The notes under the pieces were generated by a model that worked only from the letters and a program-made list of their open reading frames with translations, made no database searches and had not been told where the DNA came from. A stretch of 64,000 bases of DNA from Paraburkholderia solitsugae (GTDB lineage: Bacteria; Pseudomonadota; Gammaproteobacteria; Burkholderiales; Burkholderiaceae), in contig NZ_WOEY01000096.1 in assembly GCF_013177695.1 (NCBI RefSeq), forward strand, positions 1 through 64,000, given 5' to 3'. Below, in pieces: positions 52,390 through 60,847 of this stretch (its first letter is position 1; every line of letters begins with the position of its first letter). Made by a program: the position numbers and the translations under genes.

Positions 52390-52424
52390 TTGTCCACAGG
52401 CCTTTCAACATTTTCTGTTGATAA
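52390..52424. promoter_or_regulatory. Inverted pair of DnaA-box-like sequences (copy 1)
   Basis: TTGTCCACA at 52390-52398 and TGTTGATAA at 52416-52424 face each other with GGCCTTTCAACATTTTC between them. The same arrangement recurs at 58945-58979 with nearly identical spacer. In the 455-bp gap upstream of PBP1A, which otherwise holds no gene. Confidence 0.5.
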
Positions 52425-52663
52425 CTCTGGCAGGCGGGGCCGGGCGCCTGCGCGATTGCCGCGATCTACCGTCGTGACGCGATGGGAAGGGAATTCTTAC
52501 AAAAAAACTATCTTGGACGGCGCTTGATTTCTTTAAAATGCGCTGTTACGTTGCGCCGGACGCCTGTCCCAGGAGTGCCGTGCGGCCGCCCGGGGGCTAG
52601 GGCCGCGCGGTGTTTTGCGCCTCATGCAGCAAGGCGTTCAGTTACGCGCCCACTATTCCAGTC

Positions 52664-55165
52664 ATGCCAATCATCAAACGACCGCATTCTCCAAATTCTC
52701 CGGCAGGTGACGACCGGGACAGCTACCACCGCACGCCAGGACGCAACGCTGCTTCGCGCGACGCTGAGGCCGGCCGCCGTTCGATCGGTGCGAGCATCGC
52801 CATCTGGTTTGTCGGCCTGCTGGCGACGATCGCCGTGGTGGGTGCGCTGATCGTCGGTTACGCGCTCGTAGTAATGGGGCCGCAACTGCCGTCGCTCGAT
52901 GCGCTGACCGACTATCGTCCAAAAGTGCCGTTGCGGGTGTACACCGCGGATCACGTGCTGATCGGCGAGTTCGGCGAAGAGCGGCGTAGCATCGTGCGCT
53001 TCCAGGACATTCCCGACCAGATGAAGAAGGCGGTGCTCGCGATCGAAGACTATCGCTTCTACGAGCACGGCGGCGTCGACTTCGTCGGCATTTTGCGCGC
53101 GGGTATTTCCGACCTGATGCACGGCGGCGCCTCGCAGGGCGCGAGCACGATCACGATGCAGGTGGCGCGCAACTTCTTCCTGTCGAGCGAGAAGACCTAT
53201 ACGCGCAAGATTTACGAAATGATGCTGGCGTACAAAATCGAGCGCGCGATGACCAAGGATCAGATCCTTGAGGTCTACATGAACCAGATTTATCTGGGCG
53301 AGCGCTCGTACGGTTTTGCCGCGGCCGCGCGCGTGTATTTCGGCAAGGATCTGAAAGACATCACGCTGGCTGAAGCCGCGATGCTGGCCGGCTTGCCGAA
53401 GGCGCCGTCGGCGTATAACCCGGTGGTCAATCCGAAGCGTGCGAAGATCCGTCAGGAATACATTCTGAAGCGCATGCTCGAGCTGAAATATATCAGCCAG
53501 GACCAGTACGATCAGGCCGTCAAGGAAGAGATTCACACCAAGAATCCGGGCAACGAATACAGCGTGCATGCCGAGTACATCGCCGAAATGGTTCGCCAGA
53601 TGATGTACGCGCAATACAAGGACGAAACCTATACGCGCGGCCTGAACGTCACCACCACGATCGATTCCGCCGATCAGGACGCGGCCTATCAGGCGGTGCG
53701 CAAGGGCGTGATGGACTACGAGCGGCGCCATGGCTACCGCGGACCGGAAGGTTTCGTGGAACTGCCCGCACCGGGTGACGACCGCGATCAGGCTATTGAT
53801 GACGCACTCACCGATCACCCCGACAATGGCGAAATCATCGCCGCCGTGGTGACGGACGCGAATCCGAAGCAGGTGAAGGCGCAACTGGTCGACGGCACCG
53901 AAGTGACGATCAGCGGCGACGGCCTGCGCTTTGCGGCCGGCGGGCTCTCCGCGCGCGCGACGGCGGCCACGAAGATCAAGCCGGGCTCGATCGTGCGCCT
54001 CGTCGCCGATGACAAGGGCAACTGGTCGATCACGCAGCTTCCGCAAGTGGAAGGTGCGCTGGTCTCGCTGACGCCGCAGGACGGTGCGATTCGCGCGCTG
54101 GTGGGGGGCTTCGACTTCAACAAGAACAAGTTCAACCACGTCACGCAGGCGTGGCGTCAGCCGGGTTCGAGCTTCAAGCCGTTCATCTATTCGGCGGCGC
54201 TCGACAGGGGCCTCGGACCGGCAACGATCATCAACGACGCGCCGCTGTACTTCCCGCCGAGCACGCCGGGCGGTGACGCGTGGGAGCCGAAGGACGACGA
54301 CCAGCCGGACGGTCCGATGCCGATGCGTGTCGCGCTGGAGAAGTCGAAGAACCTCGTGTCGATCCGCATCCTGTCGTTCATCGGCACCAAGTACGCGCAA
54401 GATTTTGTCACGCAGCGTTTTGGTTTCGACGCCGACAAGACCCCGCCGTATCTGCCGATGGCGCTCGGCGCGGGCCTCGTCACGCCGCTGCAATCAGCGG
54501 GCGCCTACTCGGTGTTCGCGAACGGCGGCTACCGTATCAATCCGTATCTGATCAACGAGGTGACCGACGCACGCGGCGAGCCGCTCTCGAAAGCGCAGCC
54601 GCTGACCGCTGGCCGCGATGCGCCGCGCACGCTCGAACCGCGTAATGCGTACATCATGAACAGCCTGTTGCATTCGGTGGCTACGGCCGGCACGGGCGCG
54701 GGCACCAACGTGCTGCGTCGTTCGGATCTGCAGGGCAAGACGGGTACGACCAACGATGCGAAGGACGGCTGGTTCGCCGGCTATCAGCAATCGCTGGTGG
54801 CCGTGGCGTGGATGGGTTATGACCAGCCGAAGAGCCTCGGCAGCCGCGAGTTCGGCGCTCAGCTCGCGTTGCCGATCTGGGTCGAGTACATGCAGCGCGC
54901 GCTGCGCGGCGTGCCGGAAAGCGAGCCGGCGCAGCCGGACGGCGTGACCGCGGTCGACGGCGAACTGTTCTATACGGACATGACGCCGGGCAATGGTTTC
55001 GTGGCCAGCATCGGGCTGGATTCGGCAAATCCGACGGCCGGTGTGAGCGACGCAGTCGGCGGCGTGGGGCCGGCGGGTATGACGCCACCGGCAGTGCCGC
55101 CGCCGAGCGTCTCGTCGAATGAAAAGAAGCAGATCATGGATCTGTTCGAGACGAACAAGCCTTGA
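52664..55165 (+). CDS. mrcA: Penicillin-binding protein 1A (bifunctional glycosyltransferase/transpeptidase)
   Basis: 833 residues from the ATG at 52664. N-terminal membrane helix (about 45-70), GT51 glycosyltransferase with EDYRFYEHGG and QGASTITMQVARN, an OB-fold PCB insert, and the transpeptidase with GSSFKP (Ser502), SKN and KTGTTND. It polymerises and cross-links peptidoglycan. The context is not the usual pilMNOPQ neighbourhood, so it may be a second class A enzyme. Confidence 0.93.
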   Translation: MPIIKRPHSPNSPAGDDRDSYHRTPGRNAASRDAEAGRRSIGASIAIWFVGLLATIAVVGALIVGYALVVMGPQLPSLDALTDYRPKVPLRVYTADHVLIGEFGEERRSIVRFQDIPDQMKKAVLAIEDYRFYEHGGVDFVGILRAGISDLMHGGASQGASTITMQVARNFFLSSEKTYTRKIYEMMLAYKIERAMTKDQILEVYMNQIYLGERSYGFAAAARVYFGKDLKDITLAEAAMLAGLPKAPSAYNPVVNPKRAKIRQEYILKRMLELKYISQDQYDQAVKEEIHTKNPGNEYSVHAEYIAEMVRQMMYAQYKDETYTRGLNVTTTIDSADQDAAYQAVRKGVMDYERRHGYRGPEGFVELPAPGDDRDQAIDDALTDHPDNGEIIAAVVTDANPKQVKAQLVDGTEVTISGDGLRFAAGGLSARATAATKIKPGSIVRLVADDKGNWSITQLPQVEGALVSLTPQDGAIRALVGGFDFNKNKFNHVTQAWRQPGSSFKPFIYSAALDRGLGPATIINDAPLYFPPSTPGGDAWEPKDDDQPDGPMPMRVALEKSKNLVSIRILSFIGTKYAQDFVTQRFGFDADKTPPYLPMALGAGLVTPLQSAGAYSVFANGGYRINPYLINEVTDARGEPLSKAQPLTAGRDAPRTLEPRNAYIMNSLLHSVATAGTGAGTNVLRRSDLQGKTGTTNDAKDGWFAGYQQSLVAVAWMGYDQPKSLGSREFGAQLALPIWVEYMQRALRGVPESEPAQPDGVTAVDGELFYTDMTPGNGFVASIGLDSANPTAGVSDAVGGVGPAGMTPPAVPPPSVSSNEKKQIMDLFETNKP

Positions 55166-55613
55166 TGCCCCCGATCTCCTAATCCCCAAGGGGACTTCCT
55201 TCGAGGATTGCCTAGGGCGTAACGAGTGTGTGCGGCTTGCCTCGGCCGCGCACGCAAGTTTTTGAGCGGGCAGGGAATCGCTGCCTCGCGCGGATTTCCT
55301 GGCGCTGTTCGGGTAGACCCCGGCAGCAGATTTTGTGCCCGTCCTCCGCAGTGTGTTTTAATCACGCGTGCGGTGCTTTTATATTGGGTCCAATACGGGC
55401 GCTTAATTCCTAAAAGATTTCGGCCTCCAACACCTCTGTGTCTCGCCGCGAGCGGGGCGTCCATCTTCGAAAGTCGCGCCGCGCGAGACCCGTTTGACGC
55501 GCGCGCATGCCACTTCGCCCGTGGGCAACTGTCAGGTTGCCGCGGCCGGTGTGTTTGTTACCCAGTATCCACCGAGCCGCTGCCTCTTGAAAAGTCGAAT
55601 ACTCATCTGTCTG
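55166..55613. other. 448-bp gap upstream of the acyltransferase
   Basis: No gene. A perfect inverted repeat TATTGG-GT-CCAATA lies at 55382-55395, about 220 bp ahead of the start. AT-rich CTTAATTCCTAAAAGA follows. Possible promoter/operator. Confidence 0.4.
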
Positions 55614-56465
55614 ATGACAGGTCTGCTGCGCATGTTTGCGTTCCTGCCCTATGGCGTGGTCGCGCGCATCGGCACCGGCATCGGTGCGTTGCTGTACCGG
55701 ATTCCTAGCACGCGCCGGCGCGTCGTGCATACCAATCTGAAACTGTGTTTCCCCGACATGAGCGACGAGACGCGCGAACGTCTCGCGCGCGCGCATTTCT
55801 GCCATGTGATCCGCAGCTATGTTGAGCGCGGGCCGCAGTGGTTCGGCAATGCGCAGTCGTTGGCGCGCCTTGTCGAAGTGGAGAGCGCGATCGATCTGAC
55901 CGACATGGAGGGCAAGCCGACGATTTTCGTCGGCTTCCATTTTGTCGGTATCGAGGCGGGCTGCATGATGTATTCGACGCGGCACCCGGTTGCGTCGCTG
56001 TACACGCCGATGTCGAATCTTTTGCTCGACGCGATGGCCAAGCGGCAGCGCGGACGCTTCGGCACGGAAATGATTCCGCGTAGCGATAGCGTGCGGAGGG
56101 CTTTGCGCGTGTTACGTGAGGGCAAGCCGGTGATGCTGGCTGCCGATATGGATTTTGGGTTGCGGGATTCGGTGTTTGTGCCGTTTTTTGGCGTGCCGGC
56201 TTGCACGCTGACTTCTGTTTCGCGGATGGCTCGCGCGGGGAATGCGCGAGTTGTGCCGTTTGTGACTGAGGTGTTGCCGGATTATCGCGGTTATAAGCTG
56301 ACCATCTTTGATGCGTTAAGTGATTTTCCTTCGGATGATGTTGCGGTTGATGCTTTGCGGATTACTGAGTTTCTTGAGACGCAAGTGCGACGGATTCCTG
56401 ATCAATATTATTGGGTGCATAAGAGGTTTAAGAACCGGCCGGTTGGGGAGGCGGGGGTTTATTGA
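55614..56465 (+). CDS. LpxL/HtrB-like lipid A acyltransferase family protein
   Basis: 283 residues from the ATG at 55614; a TTG at 55587 is also in frame and adds nine residues typical of such N termini. The family HX4(D/E) catalytic pair is HFVGIE in IFVGFHFVGIEAGC at about residue 110. One N-terminal hydrophobic segment. Adds a secondary acyl chain to lipid A or acts on a related lipid. Lies 448 bp after PBP1A. Ends just before the interrupted repeat copy C. Confidence 0.85.
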   Translation: MTGLLRMFAFLPYGVVARIGTGIGALLYRIPSTRRRVVHTNLKLCFPDMSDETRERLARAHFCHVIRSYVERGPQWFGNAQSLARLVEVESAIDLTDMEGKPTIFVGFHFVGIEAGCMMYSTRHPVASLYTPMSNLLLDAMAKRQRGRFGTEMIPRSDSVRRALRVLREGKPVMLAADMDFGLRDSVFVPFFGVPACTLTSVSRMARAGNARVVPFVTEVLPDYRGYKLTIFDALSDFPSDDVAVDALRITEFLETQVRRIPDQYYWVHKRFKNRPVGEAGVY

Positions 56466-56607
56466 GGTTGGGGTTGCGCGTAGCGGCTGGTTGGGGTTTT
56501 TGCTTTTGCGGCGCTTGGTCGCCTGTATGCCTTCGGCGTTGGCCTTTCCTTGATTTCTTATTGGTCTATTAGCGTTGCCCCTGTGCGGGGCGGCACTTAC
56601 TTTCTTT

Positions 56608-56615
56608 GCCGCCGC
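56608..56615. repeat. 8-bp target-site duplication (left)
   Basis: GCCGCCGC immediately left of the IS; the same 8 bp follow at 58087-58094. This length is characteristic of IS66-family insertion. Confidence 0.9.
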
Positions 56616-58086
56616 GTAACTATTCAGCAGTTGTAAACCGGAGCCAGGCACTGCATAGTGCTGGACATGACGAAGATGCCTGACATCGAAGACCTGACGC
56701 ACGAGCAAAAAGACGCGCTCATCATCGATCTGGTGAGGCGTCTGAACGAGCTGGAAGCGAAGCTCGAGAAGGACAGTCACAACTCGAGCAAGCCGCCGTC
56801 ATCAGATGGTTTGAAGCGCAAGCCCAAGTCGCTACGCGGCGCGAGCGGTGCACGTCCCGGGGCTCAGCCGGGTCATCCGGGCAAGACGCTCAAGCGCGTC
56901 GCGCAGGCCGATCACGTTGAGATTCATCGGGTCGCCGCGGTATGCGATGCCTGCGGCCATGCGATCGGGCGCGATCGCGTTTCGGTGCTGCCCGAAGAGC
57001 GTCAGGTGATTGATCTGCCGGCCATTTGCTTTGAAGTCACAGCGCATCGTATCGAGACGGCGCAGTGCCGCTGCGGCAAGATTCATCACGCGACGTTCCC
57101 CCGGGACGTGAGCCAGGCGGTGCAGTACGGTTGCCAGATCAAGGCCGCAGCGGTTTATCTGACGCAATACCAACAGTTGCCGATCGACCGTGCACGCCAG
57201 GCGCTGTCTGACCTGTTCGGTCTGAGTGTGAGCGCCGGCACGGTGCAGAACTGCATCGACGAGGCTGCACGCAACTTGAGGCCGGCGGTGGAACAGATCA
57301 ACCAGGCGCTGCAGGGCGCGCCGGTGGTGCACTTCGACGAGACGAGCATGCGCGTTGGACGCTCGACGCACTGGCTACATACGGCATCGACCGAGGCGCT
57401 GAGCTGGTATGGCTCGCACACCAGGCGCGGCCAGGAGGCGCTGGACAGCTTCGGCATTCTGCCGTCGTTTGCCGGGGTGGCCGTGCACGATGGCTGGGTT
57501 CCGTATGCAAACTATGACTGCGAACACGCGCTGTGCAACGCCCATCACCTGCGCGAGCTCATCTTCGTATGGGAGTCCACCCAACAGCGTTGGGCCGAGC
57601 GAATGATCAGGCTGCTACGCGACGCGAAGATCGAGGTCGACCGCAGTATTGCCGATGGCAAGACGGCTCTGAGCGCCGCGCGCAAAAATCACTATCGGCG
57701 ACGCAGCCGGGCGCTAATCGCCGAAGGCCGCACGCTCAACCCGCAACAGGCGCGCGAGCCCACGCGAGAAGACCTGCGTGGCAGGATCAAGCAAAGCGCT
57801 GCCTATAATCTACTGGGACGTCTGGAGCGCTACGCGGCCCAGGTGTGGCGTTTCGTGGCCGACCATCGCGTGCCGTTCGACAACAACCAGGCCGAACGCG
57901 ATATTCGCATGCCGAAACTCAAGCAAAAGGTATCGGGATGCTTTCGCACCGCACTCGGGCTTCAGGCGTTTTGCACGATCCGATCGTACTTGGCTACCTT
58001 ACGCAAACAACGCCGTCCGCTTGTTGATGCTCTCGCTCTGAGCTTCGCCGGTCATGTGCCTTCGCCCTTAACTGCTGAATAGTTAC
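56616..58086 (+). mobile_element. IS66-family insertion sequence (single-gene type), 1471 bp
   Basis: Perfect 17-bp terminal inverted repeats: GTAACTATTCAGCAGTT at 56616-56632 and its complement at 58070-58086. They start with GTAA, as in IS66-family ends. An 8-bp direct duplication GCCGCCGC flanks the element. The single transposase gene matches the ISBst12-like group, which lacks the tnpA/tnpB accessory genes of canonical IS66. Both ends and the gene are intact, so it may still be mobile. Confidence 0.95.
56667..58082 (+). CDS. IS66-family transposase
   Basis: 471 residues from the ATG at 56667 (GTG 56658 is also in frame). Motifs in order: N-terminal helical region with SHNSSKPPSSDG (about 35-46), zinc-finger-like CDACG...CRCG cysteines, then the DDE domain with HFDETSMRV, VHDGW and NNQAERDIR. 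The TAG stop lies within the right terminal repeat. It catalyses cut-and-paste-type transposition. Complete. Confidence 0.95.
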   Translation: MTKMPDIEDLTHEQKDALIIDLVRRLNELEAKLEKDSHNSSKPPSSDGLKRKPKSLRGASGARPGAQPGHPGKTLKRVAQADHVEIHRVAAVCDACGHAIGRDRVSVLPEERQVIDLPAICFEVTAHRIETAQCRCGKIHHATFPRDVSQAVQYGCQIKAAAVYLTQYQQLPIDRARQALSDLFGLSVSAGTVQNCIDEAARNLRPAVEQINQALQGAPVVHFDETSMRVGRSTHWLHTASTEALSWYGSHTRRGQEALDSFGILPSFAGVAVHDGWVPYANYDCEHALCNAHHLRELIFVWESTQQRWAERMIRLLRDAKIEVDRSIADGKTALSAARKNHYRRRSRALIAEGRTLNPQQAREPTREDLRGRIKQSAAYNLLGRLERYAAQVWRFVADHRVPFDNNQAERDIRMPKLKQKVSGCFRTALGLQAFCTIRSYLATLRKQRRPLVDALALSFAGHVPSPLTAE

Positions 58087-58882
58087 GCCGCCGCAAAGAA
58101 AGATAAGCAAAGAAAGCGGCTCAACCCGCCAGCCCATAAGCGGGCCCCCCGCGCAGTTGCGGTAGTGGTGCATCTGGAATCTGTGCGCTCGCACATTCAG
58201 CCCTGGTGACAAAGCAGTCATACTTCCGGCGGCGCTGCGCGCGCCGACGCAGTAGTTCTTCAAACCGCGCGCTGTTGCCGGCGCTCAATGGTACTTGATC
58301 AAACCTTGCGTTGTTCCCGACACGCAGCGAAAATCCTACAAATCACCAGTGATCGCTGCGCTCACTGCTGCTTCATTGAACCACTAACTGCCTTCGGTGT
58401 TTGGAGGCTAGTGGCAGCTAGCTACTTGACGCGCACAGCAGCACAGCCAAAGCCATCCGGCGTTTTCAGCGCATTGCCGAGGCAAAGCCAATGGTCCCCG
58501 TTGCGCAAAGCGAAGCCATGGGTTTGCACGATGAACCCTTCCGGCGAGCACGCAGTGCGAGGCGGGAAGCATGACTGCTTTGTCACGAACGTCGAATGCG
58601 CGAGGGCGCCGATTCCAGATGCACCACGACCGTGACTGCGCGAGGGACCCGCTTAAAAATTAGCGGTGTGAGCCGCTTTCTTTGCTTATCTTTCTTTGCG
58701 GCGGCAAAGAAAGTAAGTGCCGCCCCGCACAGGGGCAACGCTAATAGACCAATAAGAATTCAAGGAAAGGCCAACGCCGTAGGCAAACAGACGCAGAGGC
58801 AACGCTAATAGACCACTAAAAAAACAAGGAAAGGCCAACGCCGCAGGCAAACAGACACAAAGCGCCGCGCAGGCAAAACAGA

Positions 58883-59328
58883 CCATCCACGCGCTATGCG
58901 CCAAATCGTTGTGCCCTCAAGCACTTACCCCGGATGTCCAGGCGTTATCAACAGGCCTTTCAACAAAATCTGTGGATAAACCGCTCCGCAGCGATACACC
59001 CATAGCCGCGCGCAGCGCAGCCAATCACGCCTGCATCTCCCCGCACCGCGTGCAACAAACCGATCTGCATCAAGCACTTAACCGCGTAACCCCATAGTTA
59101 TCAACAACCCTGTCAACACAAACTGGGGATAACGTTGATCCATATTGAGGCCTCCCAACGGCCCCCAGCGTAACCAGACGGCACATTTAGCACCACCTGG
59201 TTCATTCCGCACCGCGACCAGAAAACCCCACGCGTTCAACGTGTTAGCCCGCTTGTCAGATAGTTTTCAACAGCCTCATCAACATAAACTGGGGATAAGT
59301 CCGCAGCCATCACTACGGAATCCCAGGT
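58883..59328. promoter_or_regulatory. Cluster of three inverted DnaA-box-like pairs
   Basis: Three copies of a 35-bp arrangement: TTATCAACA 58945-58953 with TGTGGATAA 58971-58979; TTATCAACA 59098-59106 with TGGGGATAA 59124-59132; TTTTCAACA 59264-59272 with TGGGGATAA 59290-59298. Spacers are 17 nt in each. A fourth copy lies at 52390. No gene in this 446-bp stretch. Role unknown; DnaA titration or regulation is possible. Confidence 0.55.
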
Positions 59329-60843
59329 TTAGTTGGAAACGCCCACGTTCGCCGCAGGAACCGCCGGTACCGCCGCCGTCGCAGACGGCCCCGACTCCAG
59401 GGGCGGATTACCCATCGCCTGGAACAAGGCCGCCGTGTCCGTCAGCCGCGCGCTCGTATAGCGAATCTCATCAAGCTGCGCATTACGGAACTGCTGTTCG
59501 CTCGACCGCGTCGACGCGATCGGCAACGCGCCCAGCCGGTAGCGTCCCGAGGTCTCGTCGAAAATTCCCTGCGCCGAGCGCGCGGCAATGTTCGCCGCGT
59601 CGAGCGCTTGCGCGTCGTGCTGCAGCGCTGCAAGCGTATCGGCGACGTTCTGGAACGCGGCCAGCACGGTCTGCTTGTACTGCGAAACCGTAGCGTCATA
59701 CGTGTCGACCGCCGCGCGGCGCTGCGCGAACAGGGCGCCACCATGAAACAGCGGTTGTGACAATGACGCGCCAATGCTCCAGATGGCCCCCGCGCCGGAC
59801 AGCGCCACCGGCCAGCTAAAGCCGCCTTGTCCCATCGATGCACTCAGCGACAGGCTCGGGAGCATCTGCGCCGTCGCGACGCCGACATCGGCCGCCGCGG
59901 CCTTCAGGGCGGCGTCCGCAGCCTGAATGTCGGGCCGGGTGCGCAGCAACTCGGAAGGCACGACCACGGGCACCTGTTCAGGCACATGCAATTGCGCAAG
60001 ATCGAGGTCGTCCGGAGCCGCGTCCGGCGTGCGCCCAAGCAGCACCGCCAAAGCATGGCGCGTCGTCAGCCATTGCTGCTTTAAACCCGGCAAACTCGCG
60101 GACAGGCTCGCCGCACTTTGTTGCGCGCTCAACTGATCGGCGTGCGAGACCGCGCCCAGTGCGTAGCGCCGTTGCGTGTCGCGCGCCTGGTCGTTGGCAA
60201 TCGTCACGAGCCGTTCGGTCGTCTCGATCTGGGCATGCAGCGCCGCGCTCGTGATCGCCGCCGTCACGATGTTGGCGGCTAGCGCGCGGCGCGCGGCATC
60301 GAACTGATAGGCCTGCACGTTCACGCGAGCAGCGAGCGCAGCATCGGCGAGACGCGAGGCGCCGAACAGGTCGAACGTGTAGTGCGCCTGCAATTGACCG
60401 ACGAAGATGTTGTACAGGAACGTATTCGGACCGGCCTCGGGGATTGCCAACGCACGATTGCGGGTGGCCTGGCCGCCCAGGTCGATGGTCGGCAGCATCG
60501 AACTGCCGATCTGCGCGCGCAGTTGTTCGCGGGCGGCAGCAAGGCTCTTGTCAGTGGCGGCGAGCGTCGGACTGTTGCGCAAGCCTTCGTCGACCAGTGC
60601 GTTCAGCGCGTCCGATTGGTACAGCTTCCACCATTCGGGCACGGGTTTCGCGCCGACCACGAATTGCTGGGTAATGCCTTGGGCAGGCACGGTTTGCGTC
60701 GGCTGCGCTTCGGCGCCGTAGTGGGCAGGTTGCGGCATGGCGGGCGGCTCGCCATTCGGGTCGAACGAGCAGGCGGCCAGCGCCAGCGCGGCGCCGCTGA
60801 GAAGTGTGAGGCGCAAGTGTCGAGGGAATAGAAAGGTAGTCAT
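59329..60843 (-). CDS. NodT-family RND efflux outer-membrane lipoprotein
   Basis: 504 residues. Lipobox ALALAAC gives lipidated Cys25. TolC-like repeated alpha-helical/beta-barrel halves; family phrases WWKLYQSDALNALVDEGLRNSPTL and SELLRTRPDIQAADAALKAA, and a C-terminal short tail. It forms the exit duct for the RND pump encoded 4 nt upstream. Substrate unknown. Confidence 0.92.
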   Translation of the reverse strand: MTTFLFPRHLRLTLLSGAALALAACSFDPNGEPPAMPQPAHYGAEAQPTQTVPAQGITQQFVVGAKPVPEWWKLYQSDALNALVDEGLRNSPTLAATDKSLAAAREQLRAQIGSSMLPTIDLGGQATRNRALAIPEAGPNTFLYNIFVGQLQAHYTFDLFGASRLADAALAARVNVQAYQFDAARRALAANIVTAAITSAALHAQIETTERLVTIANDQARDTQRRYALGAVSHADQLSAQQSAASLSASLPGLKQQWLTTRHALAVLLGRTPDAAPDDLDLAQLHVPEQVPVVVPSELLRTRPDIQAADAALKAAAADVGVATAQMLPSLSLSASMGQGGFSWPVALSGAGAIWSIGASLSQPLFHGGALFAQRRAAVDTYDATVSQYKQTVLAAFQNVADTLAALQHDAQALDAANIAARSAQGIFDETSGRYRLGALPIASTRSSEQQFRNAQLDEIRYTSARLTDTAALFQAMGNPPLESGPSATAAVPAVPAANVGVSN

Positions 60844-60847
60844 GATC

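Larger units (their letters stand above)
56505..58882. repeat. Long inverted-repeat element, copy C (interrupted by an IS66-family element)
   Basis: Left arm 56505-56615 and 58087-58270, right arm about 58560-58882; between is the core. The 1471-bp insertion (56616-58086) sits in the loop of the left hairpin CTTACTTTCTTTGC...GCAAAGAAAGATAAG. Removing it and one 8-bp duplication restores a normal arm. Both arms carry the CGCGCAG(T/C)-type arm sequence. No hexamer array in this core. Confidence 0.85.

Noticed and set aside
52622..54493. A 623-codon frame on the minus strand
   Set aside because: Antisense to PBP1A.
58945..59298. DnaA-like boxes suggesting a replication origin
   Set aside because: No dnaA, parAB or gyrB neighbours and no clear AT-rich unwinding region; similar pairs occur elsewhere.
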